Assembly: GCF_900101915.1 (NCBI RefSeq)
Contig: NZ_FNAL01000004.1
Coordinates: forward strand, 1-64,000
DNA: 64,000 nucleotides
DNA from: Psychrobacter pacificensis
GTDB taxonomy: Bacteria > Pseudomonadota > Gammaproteobacteria > Pseudomonadales > Moraxellaceae
Direction of reading: 5' to 3'
Position numbers and translations under genes: made by a program. Below the pieces are notes generated by a model that was not told the DNA's origin, made no database searches, and worked only from the letters and a program-made list of their open reading frames with translations. Positions 9,072-18,859 of this stretch are shown here, piece by piece; the stretch's first letter is position 1, and every line of letters begins with the position of its first letter.

Positions 9072-10280
9072 ATGGTTATGACGCAACGCATCGCCGTACT
9101 AGGCGCGACAGGCTCGATTGGCGATAGCACGTTAGCAATATTAGCGGCGCAACCGCAATATTATGAAGTTTACGCATTGTCAGGCTACCACCGTTTAGAT
9201 AAGCTGTTTGCGCTTTGTCAGCAGTTTTTGCCTAAGCGCGTCAGCGTGCCAACAGCCGCTGTGGATGATTTTGCCAAAAAGCTTAAAGCAGCAGGAATTG
9301 ATAGTGAGGTAGTAGGGGGCGAGGAAGGTCTAGTAGATATAGCCACTGACTCACAAACTGATACTATCGTTGCTGCCATCGTAGGCGCGGCAGGACTGCC
9401 TTCTACCTTAGCAGCAGCACGCGCAGGTAAGCGTATTTTGCTCGCCAATAAAGAAGCGCTGGTGATGGCAGGGCAGGTCATGATCAATGCGGTCAAAACA
9501 CATAACGCCACGTTGTTACCCCTCGACTCTGAGCACAATGCTATTTTCCAGTGCTTACCACTCGCTATTCAGCAAGACAACACCCAAATTCATCAGCCAA
9601 ATCATGGTATACGCAAACTGTGGTTGACGGCTTCAGGTGGCCCATTTTTGCAGCAGTCTTTTGAGCAGATGCAGCAAGCAACTGTCGCAGAGGCAGTCAA
9701 GCACCCTAACTGGTCAATGGGCCAGAAGATATCTGTCGACTCAGCCACAATGATGAATAAAGGGCTTGAGTTGATCGAGGCTTGTCATTTGTTTGATTTG
9801 CCTGAAAATAAGATAAATGTGGTCATTCATCCACAAAGTATCATTCACTCAATGGTAGAATATAGCGATGGCAGCTTTTTGGCACAGCTTGGCAGTCCAG
9901 ATATGAAAACCCCAATTGCCCATGCGCTGAGCTACCCTGATCGGATTGATAGCGGTTCGCAGCCATTAGATTTATATGCACTTAGTGGTTTGGAGTTCAT
10001 TGAGCCTGATCTGCAAAAATTTGCCTGTCTACGCCTTGCTCGTCAAGCAATGCAAGCAGGTACGCAGGCGACTATTGTACTAAATGCAGCCAACGAAATT
10101 GCAGTGGCGGCGTTTTTGGATGGACAAATTCGTTTAACTGACATTGCTGATATCAATGAGCGTGCCTTAAACGATATACAGCTGCCGCCATTAACTGAAA
10201 CGGCTGACATAGAAGATATATTAGCCATTGATAAGATAGCGCGTCACCTTACGGATAAGCTTGTGGCAAAATTGGCATAA
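9072..10280 (+). CDS. dxr: 1-deoxy-D-xylulose 5-phosphate reductoisomerase
   Basis: Second enzyme of the MEP isoprenoid pathway, turning DXP to MEP with NADPH. The Rossmann motif LGATGSIGDSTL sits at the N-terminus. The metal- and substrate-binding segments LPLDSEHNAIFQ, LTASGGPF and KISVDSATMMNKGLE, and the flap-region sequence HPQSIIHSMVEYSDGS, are all present. The length of 402 residues is usual. ATG 9072 has AGG about 6 nt upstream; ATG 9078 is an alternative. The product feeds UppS, encoded upstream. Confidence 0.96.
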   Translation: MVMTQRIAVLGATGSIGDSTLAILAAQPQYYEVYALSGYHRLDKLFALCQQFLPKRVSVPTAAVDDFAKKLKAAGIDSEVVGGEEGLVDIATDSQTDTIVAAIVGAAGLPSTLAAARAGKRILLANKEALVMAGQVMINAVKTHNATLLPLDSEHNAIFQCLPLAIQQDNTQIHQPNHGIRKLWLTASGGPFLQQSFEQMQQATVAEAVKHPNWSMGQKISVDSATMMNKGLELIEACHLFDLPENKINVVIHPQSIIHSMVEYSDGSFLAQLGSPDMKTPIAHALSYPDRIDSGSQPLDLYALSGLEFIEPDLQKFACLRLARQAMQAGTQATIVLNAANEIAVAAFLDGQIRLTDIADINERALNDIQLPPLTETADIEDILAIDKIARHLTDKLVAKLA

Positions 10281-10391
10281 TCGTAGCCATCATTAGCAAT
10301 AAACAGCCTCTTGGTTAAAAAATGGTACTAATAAACGATATCAGTGAAGATGTTGATAAAAGATGCTAAGCAACAATACTGAGAAAAGATC

Positions 10392-11768
10392 ATGACGTTT
10401 TTATTAACGCTTCTTGCGGCAATATTTGTCTTAGGTCCACTCATTGCCTTACATGAGTGGGGGCACTATATCGTGGCACGAATGTGCGGCGTCAAAGTAT
10501 TAACATACTCTATTGGCTTCGGTCCTAAATTATTTGGTTGGACCAGCAAAAAAAGTGGCATCGATTATCGTATCTCAGCATTGCCACTGGGCGGCTATGT
10601 CAAAATGCTTGATGAGCGTGAAGGCAATGTCGCAAAAGATGAACAGCATCTTGCGTTTAATTATCAGCATCCGCTCAAGAAGATTGCGATTGTCGCCGCT
10701 GGGCCTATCATGAATTTCATCATTGCTATTGCGCTCTTTTGGGTGTTGTTTATGACGCCGTCTGAGCAATTGGCTACCAAAATTGGGCAAGTACTGCCAG
10801 ATACTCCAGCTGCGATGGCGCAGTTACCTGTCGGTGATAAGATTGTTGCGATTGATGGGCACGATGTACAGACGTGGGAAGGTATCAATTATCGCCTTGC
10901 AGGACGGATGGGTGAGACAGACAATGTGAGTATTACACTACAGTCAGATGCTCAAACCAATCAGTCGATCAAAACCTATCAAGCACCAGTCACACAATTT
11001 ATGCAGGGTGATGCACAAGGTAAAGATGCATTGACCAGCTTTGGTATGTTACCGTGGCAGCCACAGATTGCCCCGATTGTCGGTGAATTGGCGCCTGATG
11101 GTGCGGCTAGCCGTCAAGGTCTACAGGTGGGCGATCGTATTACTGCCATCAATAATCAAAACATTGACGATTGGATTAGCGCCACGCGTATTATTCGTGA
11201 TAATCCCGAGGTGTTACTTGATTTTACCGTATTGCGTGATGACAAAACGGTGCAATTGCAAATTATGCCGCAAGGTAAAAAAGACAACTTGGGTAATAAT
11301 TACGGTCAAATTGGCGCCATGGTTGATCAGACTGAGATTGTTATTCCTGATGCTTACAAAACCACCGTGGTTTATGGCCCTGGCGAGTCATTGGTCAAGT
11401 CGTTCGAGAAGACTGAGCAACTCGCCGTGATGACGGTAAGCTCGATGGGAAAAATGCTCTCAGGTATGATTGGTCTGGATAACTTGTCAGGTCCGATTAC
11501 CATTGCCAAAGTCGCCAAGCAAAGCTTTGATATCAGTTGGCAGATGGTATTATCGACGGCTGCATTGATTAGCCTGAGTCTTGCTGTGTTGAATCTTTTA
11601 CCGATTCCAGTATTGGATGGTGGTCATATCGTTTATCATTTCATCGAACTGATTCGCGGTAAGCCGCTCTCTGAAGGGGTGCAAATGGTGGGGTTAAATA
11701 TCGGTTTACTCTTACTGGCAGGTTTCATGGTGTTAGCAATTGGTAATGACATCAGTAGGCTGTTTTGA
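10392..11768 (+). CDS. rseP: Site-2 intramembrane zinc metalloprotease RseP
   Basis: Regulated intramembrane proteolysis enzyme. In relatives it cleaves anti-sigma factor RseA and remnant signal peptides. The zinc site HEWGH (His21, Glu22, His25) lies in the first membrane helix. Two PDZ domains follow in the periplasmic part (about residues 115-300, each recognisable by a GL-x-x-GD-x-I or PVGD-x-I loop). The C-terminal LNLLPIPVLDGGH supplies the third zinc ligand. The 458-residue length matches E. coli RseP. It sits directly upstream of bamA, the standard arrangement. Confidence 0.95.
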   Translation: MTFLLTLLAAIFVLGPLIALHEWGHYIVARMCGVKVLTYSIGFGPKLFGWTSKKSGIDYRISALPLGGYVKMLDEREGNVAKDEQHLAFNYQHPLKKIAIVAAGPIMNFIIAIALFWVLFMTPSEQLATKIGQVLPDTPAAMAQLPVGDKIVAIDGHDVQTWEGINYRLAGRMGETDNVSITLQSDAQTNQSIKTYQAPVTQFMQGDAQGKDALTSFGMLPWQPQIAPIVGELAPDGAASRQGLQVGDRITAINNQNIDDWISATRIIRDNPEVLLDFTVLRDDKTVQLQIMPQGKKDNLGNNYGQIGAMVDQTEIVIPDAYKTTVVYGPGESLVKSFEKTEQLAVMTVSSMGKMLSGMIGLDNLSGPITIAKVAKQSFDISWQMVLSTAALISLSLAVLNLLPIPVLDGGHIVYHFIELIRGKPLSEGVQMVGLNIGLLLLAGFMVLAIGNDISRLF

Positions 11769-12030
11769 TCGGTTAATGAGTAATATAATCAATAAAGCAC
11801 GATATACTAATGGTTTAATGGCTCTTACGCTTTAATTGTTGCTATTATACGCAAGATACTTTGTGTCATAGCCTCTGTACTAATCGTAATTTTTAGTTTA
11901 TTTTGTGATGCTTTTTATATAAAGTGTTCTGAGTTAGCCATGCATGGAGTTGCGACTTTGTGCAAATGGGCTGGACAACATATGCTTTTTACCTTAACTT
12001 TAGCAAGTTTTTTATTGACGGATAGTGTTT

Positions 12031-14445
12031 ATGCGTACGCCTTTATTTATGAGCGCGGCTGGGTTGCCGTTAGTTGTAGCGATGATGAGTATGCCGGTAC
12101 AGGCTGCAGAATTTGTAGTCACTGATATTGGTTTCAATGGCTTGCAACGCCTAACCCCTGATAGCCTCTATCCGGTTCTACCCATCACGGTAGGAGACAC
12201 GGTCAATGACAGTAGCTTGGCGGCCAGTATCAAGGCACTATACGCCACTGAAAACTTTGCTGATATTCAAAGCCGTGTCGAAGGTGGTAACCTCAGATTT
12301 GATGTTATTGAACGTCCAACCATTGCCGAAGTGAATTTTGAAGGTAATAAGCTCATTCCCAAAGAAGGTCTAGAGCAAGGACTTGGGAATGCTGGACTGT
12401 CTGTCGGTAATGTACTGAAGCAATCGACCCTGCAAGGCGTTGCTAATGAGCTGCAACAGCAGTATATCAGCCAAGGTTACTACAACAGTAATATTGAAGT
12501 AGATCAGACGGTACTTGATGGTAACCGCGTCAAACTTGATGTGCGCTTCATCGAAGGTAAGCCTGCCAAAGTTGTTGATATTAATGTCATTGGTAATAAG
12601 CACTTTAGCGATGAAGAGATCAAAGATGTCTTTGCGGTAAAAGAGTCTTCATGGACACGCTTGCTATCAAAATCTGATCGATATGCACAAGAAAAACTGG
12701 CCGCCAGTTTAGATAATTTAAAAGCATTGTATCAAAACGATGGTTATGTGCGTTTCGCAGTAGATAACGCGGTACTCAATATTAGTGAAGATAAACGTAG
12801 TGTGTTCATCGAAGTCAGTTTGAGTGAAGGTGAGCAGTATCAGTTTGGTGACGTCAATTTCTTAGGTAAGCCTACTTTTGATAACGACGAACTAAAAGAG
12901 TTGGTGACTTTTGCGCCTAATGAAAAATATTCACAGGCCAAACTGGATGACACCACAGCTGCGCTCAAAAGACGCTATGGTAACGAAGGGTATTATCTAG
13001 CTCAAGTTAGACCCGTACCACGCATTAATGACGACACCAAAATGGTTGACGTGGATTATTATATCGATCCTGCACGTCCTATTTATGTTCGCCGTATCAA
13101 CTTCACAGGCAATCTCAAAACTCAAGATGAAGTATTGCGCCGTGAGATGCGTCAGTTAGAAGGCTCTCTTGCCTCTAGCGAAAAAATCCAGCTTTCACGT
13201 ACACGTCTTATGCGTACCGGTTTCTTTAAAGCTGTTAACGTTGATGTAAAACCAGTACCCAATCAGCCAGATCAAGTAGATGTCAACTATACAGTAGAAG
13301 AGCAACCTTCTGGTAGTTCAACGATTGCAGCAGGTTACTCGCAGAGCGGCGGTGTTACTTTTCAGTTGGATTTGACCCAAAATAACTTTATGGGCACTGG
13401 TAACCGCGTTAAAGCCGCACTATCACGTTCAGAGACACGTGATTCGTATAGCTTAGGATATACCGATCCATACTTTACAGAAAATGGCGTCTCACAAGGG
13501 GTGAGTGCTTATTATCGCGAAACCAAATACGACGACAGAAACGTTAGTAAATATGTCACCGACGCTTATGGTGCCACGCTGAACTACAGCTATCCTGTTG
13601 ATGAAACCAAGCGTGTCAGTGCTGGTCTAAATGTCGACAACACGACAGTACGTGGTGGTCGTTTCCTCGGCATATCAAACGCACAAGAAATCATCGATGA
13701 TGGCGGTACTGTTGAAGACTTCACTGGAGATTTCGAAGGTCGTACTGGCTTTAAAAATGATTATCAGACCTACAACTTATTACTGGGCTGGGATTATAGC
13801 ACCTTAGATCGCCCTGTATTTCCAAATAAAGGCATGAGCCATACGGTCGATGCGACCATTGGTCTTGGTGATGCCAGTTATCAGAAACTGGTTTATCGCG
13901 GCAATATCTACTATCCGATTTATAAAGATTGGGTGGCGCGTGGTTATACCAAGCTTGGCTATGGTAATGATTTGCCATTCTATGAAAACTTCTATGCTGG
14001 TGGTTATGGTTCGGTTCGTGGTTATAAATCATCAAGATTGGGTCCTAAGTCGCAAAGCTATAATGATGCCATCAATGATAGTGTTCGTTATAAGGACGAA
14101 AAAGTAGGTGGTAATGCGTTAGTTACTTTTGGTACCGAATTGATTTTACCGATGCCGTTTAAAGGCGATTGGGCAGACCAAGTACGTCCAGTACTATTTG
14201 CTGAAGGTGGTCAGGTATTCGATACAAGTGACAAAGAAGACCGTACCTTCGTTAATCCTGGCACTGGTGAGGATACAGGTGTACCACTATTGACCCAAGA
14301 CAACGAATTCCGCTTTAGTGCAGGTGCAGGTGTGACATGGTATACACCAATTGGTCCAATTTCACTCAGTTATGCCGTACCTTTTGGTGATAAAGAAGGC
14401 GACGAAACTGAAAAGGTCCAGTTCCAGATTGGTAATACATTCTAG
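12031..14445 (+). CDS. bamA: Outer-membrane assembly factor BamA
   Basis: Core of the BAM complex that inserts beta-barrel proteins. ATG 12031 starts a signal peptide ending in SMPVQA (cut near AAEFVV); an in-frame GTG at 12025 is the alternative. Five POTRA domains follow to about residue 425, with typical openings such as VVDINVIGNKHFSDEEI and YVRRINFTGNLKTQDEVL. The 16-strand barrel then begins at GSSTIAAGYSQSGG. The L6 motif is VRGY (in GSVRGYKSS), and the last strand ends in Phe (QIGNTF), the BAM recognition signal. Usually skp follows; here a terminator and then lpxD do. Confidence 0.96.
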   Translation: MRTPLFMSAAGLPLVVAMMSMPVQAAEFVVTDIGFNGLQRLTPDSLYPVLPITVGDTVNDSSLAASIKALYATENFADIQSRVEGGNLRFDVIERPTIAEVNFEGNKLIPKEGLEQGLGNAGLSVGNVLKQSTLQGVANELQQQYISQGYYNSNIEVDQTVLDGNRVKLDVRFIEGKPAKVVDINVIGNKHFSDEEIKDVFAVKESSWTRLLSKSDRYAQEKLAASLDNLKALYQNDGYVRFAVDNAVLNISEDKRSVFIEVSLSEGEQYQFGDVNFLGKPTFDNDELKELVTFAPNEKYSQAKLDDTTAALKRRYGNEGYYLAQVRPVPRINDDTKMVDVDYYIDPARPIYVRRINFTGNLKTQDEVLRREMRQLEGSLASSEKIQLSRTRLMRTGFFKAVNVDVKPVPNQPDQVDVNYTVEEQPSGSSTIAAGYSQSGGVTFQLDLTQNNFMGTGNRVKAALSRSETRDSYSLGYTDPYFTENGVSQGVSAYYRETKYDDRNVSKYVTDAYGATLNYSYPVDETKRVSAGLNVDNTTVRGGRFLGISNAQEIIDDGGTVEDFTGDFEGRTGFKNDYQTYNLLLGWDYSTLDRPVFPNKGMSHTVDATIGLGDASYQKLVYRGNIYYPIYKDWVARGYTKLGYGNDLPFYENFYAGGYGSVRGYKSSRLGPKSQSYNDAINDSVRYKDEKVGGNALVTFGTELILPMPFKGDWADQVRPVLFAEGGQVFDTSDKEDRTFVNPGTGEDTGVPLLTQDNEFRFSAGAGVTWYTPIGPISLSYAVPFGDKEGDETEKVQFQIGNTF

Positions 14446-14524
14446 ATCGCTAATATTATCTAAATATATCTAATCGTTCTCAAATATTTGTCTAAGTAAG
14501 TTAGAATGTCATTAGTTTCCAGTA

Positions 14525-14561
14525 GGTCGTCAAAACACATTGTTATTTTGACGACCGTTTT
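14525..14561 (+). terminator. Intrinsic terminator after bamA
   Basis: GGTCGTCAAAA (14525-14535) and TTTTGACGACC (14546-14556) form a perfect 11-bp stem followed by GTTTTA. It ends the bamA transcript at the place where skp is found in most relatives. Confidence 0.8.
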
Positions 14562-14591
14562 ATATATAACAATAGTCTATTAATAGTCATT

Positions 14592-15608
14592 ATGATAACG
14601 ATTGAGCAACTTATCACTCGGATTGAGCAGCGTCAGCCCATTATCAATAAGGCTGATATTAGTGCTGAGCAGTTACGTCACCCATTCAACAGTGTTGGAA
14701 GTTTAACTACTGCTGACCAAAAGCAGCTAAGCTTTTTGGCAGACCCTCACTATATCTCTAGTTTGTCCGGTAGCCAAGCAGGTGCAGTATTGGTCACCCA
14801 AGCGTATCGTGACCAAGTACCTGAGTCGGCCTTAGCGTTGGTTGTCTCTGACCCATACCTAGCTTATGCCAGCGCCAGCCAACTATTTGCCCGTCAGTCA
14901 CTATCTGCTGGAATCCATCCTAGTGCTGTGATCTCTGATAGCGCTGTGATTGGTGATGAGGTTAATATTGGTCCTTTTTGTGTCATTGGCGACTATGTGC
15001 AGATAGGAGCGCGTAGCTCACTTGATGCCCATGTAGTGATTGAGGCGCATTCTGAGATCGGTACTGACAGTGTTATCAAGTCGCAAGTGGTTATTGGCCA
15101 TGATTGTGTCATTGGCAATTATGCAAGATTGCATGTGGGTGCGAGCATTGGTGCCGAAGGGTTTGGCTTTGCTCCTACCAACAACCCTAGTGTTTCAGGC
15201 TGGGAGCGGATCGCTCAGCTAGGCCGTGTGATTATTGGTGATCATGTACGCATTGGTAGTCACACCTGTGTCGATCGCGGCGCCATTGATGATACGGTTA
15301 TTGGCAATCATGTTATCATTGATAATTTGGTTCAAGTTGCTCATAACGTACGTATTGGTGACGGTACTGCCATTGCCTCCCAAACGGGTATTGCCGGTAG
15401 TACGACGATAGGTAAACGCTGCATTATTGGCGGTGCTGTTGGTATCACAGGGCATATCGAAATTACAGATGATGTGGTTTTATCAGGTATGACCATGGTT
15501 ACCAAATCTATAAAAACTGCTGGTTCTTACTCTTCTGGAACTGCTGCTATGCCAACTGCTAATTGGCGCCGTGCAGCGGTACGCTTTCGTCAGCTTGGTC
15601 GTGATTAA
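14592..15608 (+). CDS. lpxD: UDP-3-O-acylglucosamine N-acyltransferase LpxD
   Basis: Third step of lipid A synthesis; transfers a hydroxyacyl chain from ACP to the 2-amino group of UDP-3-O-acylglucosamine. An N-terminal uridine-binding domain (residues 1-100) has [10 protein letters not shown]. Left-handed beta-helix hexapeptide repeats (about 105-310) follow, with the segment [10 protein letters not shown] and the catalytic-His region VAHNVRIGD. The length of 338 is normal (341 in E. coli). It is the first gene of an lpxD-fabZ-lpxA group; lpxB does not follow within the window. Confidence 0.96.
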   Translation: MITIEQLITRIEQRQPIINKADISAEQLRHPFNSVGSLTTADQKQLSFLADPHYISSLSGSQAGAVLVTQAYRDQVPESALALVVSDPYLAYASASQLFARQSLSAGIHPSAVISDSAVIGDEVNIGPFCVIGDYVQIGARSSLDAHVVIEAHSEIGTDSVIKSQVVIGHDCVIGNYARLHVGASIGAEGFGFAPTNNPSVSGWERIAQLGRVIIGDHVRIGSHTCVDRGAIDDTVIGNHVIIDNLVQVAHNVRIGDGTAIASQTGIAGSTTIGKRCIIGGAVGITGHIEITDDVVLSGMTMVTKSIKTAGSYSSGTAAMPTANWRRAAVRFRQLGRD

Positions 15609-15660
15609 TGCGAACACATACAAACAATAAACATCCAAAACATAGCAAGGAAGCCTCATT

Positions 15661-16197
15661 ATGAGCAATGACCATATAGATATCCCAACTGATGAAGACA
15701 TCAAAAGCTTGGCTGAGCAAGGTCTTACCCTGCCACTAACGTATCATACGATTAAGCATTATTTACCACATCGTTATCCTTTTATGTTGGTCGATAGAGT
15801 GGTCGCTTGTACACCAGGAGAGTGCATTACGGGTATCAAAAATGTGACCATTAATGAAGAGTTTTTTAATGGGCATTTTCCTGACGAGCCAATCATGCCA
15901 GGGGTATTGATGGTAGAGGCAATGGCACAGGTTTCAGGCATACTTGGGTTCATTACCGCAGGTCTGACTTCAGAAGATGGCTATCTGTATTTGTTTGCTG
16001 GTGTGGATAAAGTGCGTTTTAAGCGCCGAGTCATTCCTGGTGATCAACTCACCATTCGTGCCAAGACAGTGATGCAGCGCCATGGTATTTATAAGTTTGA
16101 TTGTACGGTGCATGTCGAAGACGAACTTGCTGCGAGTGCTCAAATCATGATTGCGCGTCAAGAGCAGCAAAAAATCAAAGACAGTAAAAGTGCCTAA
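15661..16197 (+). CDS. fabZ: 3-hydroxyacyl-ACP dehydratase FabZ
   Basis: Hot-dog-fold dehydratase of type II fatty-acid synthesis. It competes with LpxA and LpxD for 3-hydroxyacyl-ACP. Signatures are [13 protein letters not shown], then [26 protein letters not shown] with catalytic His and Glu, and [15 protein letters not shown]. At 178 residues it is about 25 longer than E. coli FabZ, mostly an acidic N-terminal leader. AAGGAAG lies 8-14 nt upstream of the ATG. It lies 52 bp after lpxD and is probably co-transcribed. Confidence 0.95.
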   Translation: MSNDHIDIPTDEDIKSLAEQGLTLPLTYHTIKHYLPHRYPFMLVDRVVACTPGECITGIKNVTINEEFFNGHFPDEPIMPGVLMVEAMAQVSGILGFITAGLTSEDGYLYLFAGVDKVRFKRRVIPGDQLTIRAKTVMQRHGIYKFDCTVHVEDELAASAQIMIARQEQQKIKDSKSA

Positions 16198-16370
16198 GTT
16201 TGTAATAAGTTAGCATTCATAAAGCGCTATATCGAATCGATCTTCACAATTATAATGAGCTATTATATTGATATTTAACAAAGCAGCGGATATTGGCCTC
16301 ATTCATGAAGCCAAACTGGCTGTATTTGGCTGACTATTTATTTGCATTAAATGATACAAGGGCCCACATC

Positions 16371-17150
16371 ATGAGTCAGATTCACCCTACAGCACTCATC
16401 TCACCATCTGCACAGATTGATGAGACTGCCATCATTGGTCCCTACTGTATCATTGGTGATGAAGTGTCAATTGGACCACATACTGTGTTGCATAGGCATG
16501 TCGTTGTCACAAAGTTAACGCGTATCGGTGCACACAATCAATTCTATCAGTTTGCGAGTGTTGGAGAGGATCCTCAGGATCTAAAGTATGCAGGTGAGCG
16601 TACTTGGCTTGAGATTGGCGATCACAATACGATTCGCGAAGCTTGTAGCCTACATCGCGGTACTGCACAAGATAGTGAGCTAACCAAGATAGGTAGTCAT
16701 AACTTGTTGATGGTCAATACTCATGTGGCGCATGATTGCGTGATTGGCGATCATAATGTGCTGGCAAATAATGTTGGTGTTGCAGGTCACGTGACTATCG
16801 GCAGCCATACAATCATCGGTGGTAACTCAGGCATTCATCAGTTTTGTACAGTAGATGACTATAGTCTGGTTGGCGGCGCCAGCTTGATTTTAAAAGACGT
16901 CGCAGCGTTTACGATGGTGTCTGGTAATCCAGCAAAAGCTCATGGTCTAAATATCGAAGGCATGCGCCGAAAAGATTGGTCGAAAGAAACCATTGATGTC
17001 CTACGCCAAGCGTATCGTACTATTTTTAGATCGGGTCTGACGACAGTGCAAGCTTTAGAGGTTCTGCAAGGTGAGCTACTATCTCAAGAGCCAAAAGTTC
17101 AATTGTTGATTGATTCACTACAAAAAAGTCGTCGCGGGGTGGTGCGTTAA
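16371..17150 (+). CDS. lpxA: UDP-N-acetylglucosamine acyltransferase LpxA
   Basis: First committed step of lipid A synthesis: moves 3-hydroxyacyl from ACP to UDP-GlcNAc. The N-terminal half is a left-handed beta-helix built from hexapeptide repeats beginning IHPTALISPSAQI. Substrate and catalytic segments include YQFASVGEDPQDLKY, MVNTHVAHDCVIGDHN (catalytic His) and GGNSGIHQF. An alpha-helical C-terminal domain follows. The frame opens at 16293, but ATG 16371 with ACAAGGG upstream gives 259 residues, the family length, and begins right at the conserved IHPTA. A terminator follows. Confidence 0.95.
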   Translation: MSQIHPTALISPSAQIDETAIIGPYCIIGDEVSIGPHTVLHRHVVVTKLTRIGAHNQFYQFASVGEDPQDLKYAGERTWLEIGDHNTIREACSLHRGTAQDSELTKIGSHNLLMVNTHVAHDCVIGDHNVLANNVGVAGHVTIGSHTIIGGNSGIHQFCTVDDYSLVGGASLILKDVAAFTMVSGNPAKAHGLNIEGMRRKDWSKETIDVLRQAYRTIFRSGLTTVQALEVLQGELLSQEPKVQLLIDSLQKSRRGVVR

Positions 17151-17242
17151 ACGCATATTGAGCTACGATAGAAGCTAGGCTAGATAGTCGTTTTTTACAG
17201 TTTTAATCTGCCTAAATTTTATTAATAAAAGATAATATTGCT

Positions 17243-17272
17243 AAAAGCCATAACCAATTGTTATGGCTTTTT
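17243..17272 (+). terminator. Intrinsic terminator after lpxA
   Basis: AAAAGCCATAAC (17243-17254) pairs perfectly with GTTATGGCTTTT (17260-17271). The loop is CAATT. It ends the lpxD-fabZ-lpxA unit. Confidence 0.85.
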
Positions 17273-17467
17273 ATATTTATGAATGCTTGACTTTTTTGGT
17301 CGCTTAGCAGAAACTGAGCGTTTATGATATTGTAAACAATTCTTTCTTAATGTTACGGGGCACTCCATATTGAAGTGTTTACTAAATAGTTTGATAGTAG
17401 TAGTGACTATTTATGATGATCAAGGAGGATTGTCAGTAGCGTTATTTGAAGTACGAGGACGCAAAAA
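17273..17467. other. Leader region of the sodium symporter gene
   Basis: The lpxA-symporter spacer is 317 bp in all. A full AAGGAGG at 17422-17428 has no start codon at a usable distance. The spacer also contains the binding site actually used, GAGGA at 17455-17459, 8 nt before ATG 17468. No other gene or RNA is seen. Confidence 0.5.
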
Positions 17468-18820
17468 ATGGCTATCAATAAACAAGAACATGCGCAATGG
17501 AGCTCAAGTTTTGGCTTCGTGTTAGCGGCAGTAGGTTCAGCAGTAGGTTTGGGAAATATATGGAAGTTTCCATATATGGTGGGTGAGAGCGGTGGTTCAG
17601 CTTTCGTTATCGCTTATTTATTCTGTATCGCGCTAGTCGGTTTTCCAATATTAGTTGCTGAATGGCTCATTGGTCGCCGTGGACAAAAAAACCCAGTCAA
17701 CACGTTTGCGGATGTGGCTGCTAGCGAAGGTAAATCTCGTAGCTGGACCATCGTTGGTGCTACTGGTATTTTGGGTGGCTTTTTAATTCTATCCTTCTAT
17801 AGTGTGATCGGTGGTTGGGCACTTAACTATATCACCAAAGTGGCGTCAGGGAGCTTTACAGGTCAAGATAGTGATTCTGTGGCTGCGACCTTTGATGCGA
17901 TGCTAGCATCAGCCGGTACATTGACGATTTGGCACACTGTATTCATGATTTTAACGGCCGTTATCGTTGGTATTGGTGTAACGAGTGGTATCGAAAAAGC
18001 AGCCAAGATTTTGATGCCACTATTGGGTGTGATCCTTTTCGTTATCGTTGGTTATAACATAATGAATGGCGGTTTTGGTGAGGCAGTTGCTTATTTGTTC
18101 ACGCCAGACATGAGCAAGCTGACGGCTGACGTTATGCTTGCAGCATTAGGTCATGCCTTCTTCACGCTATCGATTGGTATGGGCATCATGGTTGCTTATG
18201 GTTCGTATTTGGGCCGCGAAGTGAACTTGCTAAAAACTGCACGTACCGTTGTTATTTTGGATACGGTTATCGCGTTGGCGGCTGGTTTAGCCATTTTCCC
18301 AATTATCTTTAGTAACGGTCTAGATCCTGCGTCAGGTCCTGGTCTGATCTTCGTCAGCTTACCGATTGCTTTTGGTAGCATGAGTGCGGGTATTATCATT
18401 GGTGCATTGTTCTTTTTGCTTATTACCTTTGCAGCTGTCACCTCATCTATCTCATTACTAGAGCCAACGGTTGAGCTGCTAGAAGAGCGTACGTCGATGA
18501 GCCGTACTGTATCGACTATCGTTGCCAGTACTGTGATTTGGCTATTAGGCATTGCCGCATTGCTATCGTTTAACCTATGGTCTGAATTTACTATTATGGG
18601 TAACGGTATCTTTGATGCCCTAGATAAGATTACCAGTAAGTTCCTGTTACCTCTAACAGGTCTTGCGGCTATCGTATTTGTTGGTTGGAAAATGGATCAG
18701 CGTAGTATTCAGCAAGAGCTTGGTTTATCTAATGCGACATGGCAGCTTTGGCAAATTGTTGCAAAATTCATCGCGCCAATCGCTGTGATCGTGGTATTTG
18801 TTACCTCACTGATGGGCTAA
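17468..18820 (+). CDS. Sodium-dependent SNF/NSS-family symporter
   Basis: Member of the neurotransmitter:sodium symporter (SLC6, LeuT-fold) family, an inner-membrane Na+-coupled importer probably of an amino acid or amine. The first helix has FVLAAVGSAVGLGNIWKFPY, the canonical sodium- and substrate-binding sequence, followed by ESGGSAFVIAYLFCIALVGFPILVAEWLIGRRG. The length of 450 residues and about 11 hydrophobic segments fit the bacterial branch, often with 11 helices. The substrate cannot be read from sequence. The stop codon lies 8 bp before an IS630-type element, so the original downstream context, including the 3' end of the transcript, has been separated from the gene. Confidence 0.88.
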   Translation: MAINKQEHAQWSSSFGFVLAAVGSAVGLGNIWKFPYMVGESGGSAFVIAYLFCIALVGFPILVAEWLIGRRGQKNPVNTFADVAASEGKSRSWTIVGATGILGGFLILSFYSVIGGWALNYITKVASGSFTGQDSDSVAATFDAMLASAGTLTIWHTVFMILTAVIVGIGVTSGIEKAAKILMPLLGVILFVIVGYNIMNGGFGEAVAYLFTPDMSKLTADVMLAALGHAFFTLSIGMGIMVAYGSYLGREVNLLKTARTVVILDTVIALAAGLAIFPIIFSNGLDPASGPGLIFVSLPIAFGSMSAGIIIGALFFLLITFAAVTSSISLLEPTVELLEERTSMSRTVSTIVASTVIWLLGIAALLSFNLWSEFTIMGNGIFDALDKITSKFLLPLTGLAAIVFVGWKMDQRSIQQELGLSNATWQLWQIVAKFIAPIAVIVVFVTSLMG

Positions 18821-18859
18821 TAGTTATACCAAACCCAAAATATATAGTATAATCCACTT

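Noticed and set aside
11940-12125. 61-residue ORF with a signal-peptide-like start overlapping the bamA 5' end
   Set aside because: It overlaps the bamA signal-peptide region in another frame, has no clear binding site or family resemblance, and the hydrophobic look comes from the T-rich DNA.
13751-14107. ORFs on both strands within the bamA barrel
   Set aside because: They overlap essential conserved barrel strands, including the VRGY loop, and resemble no family.
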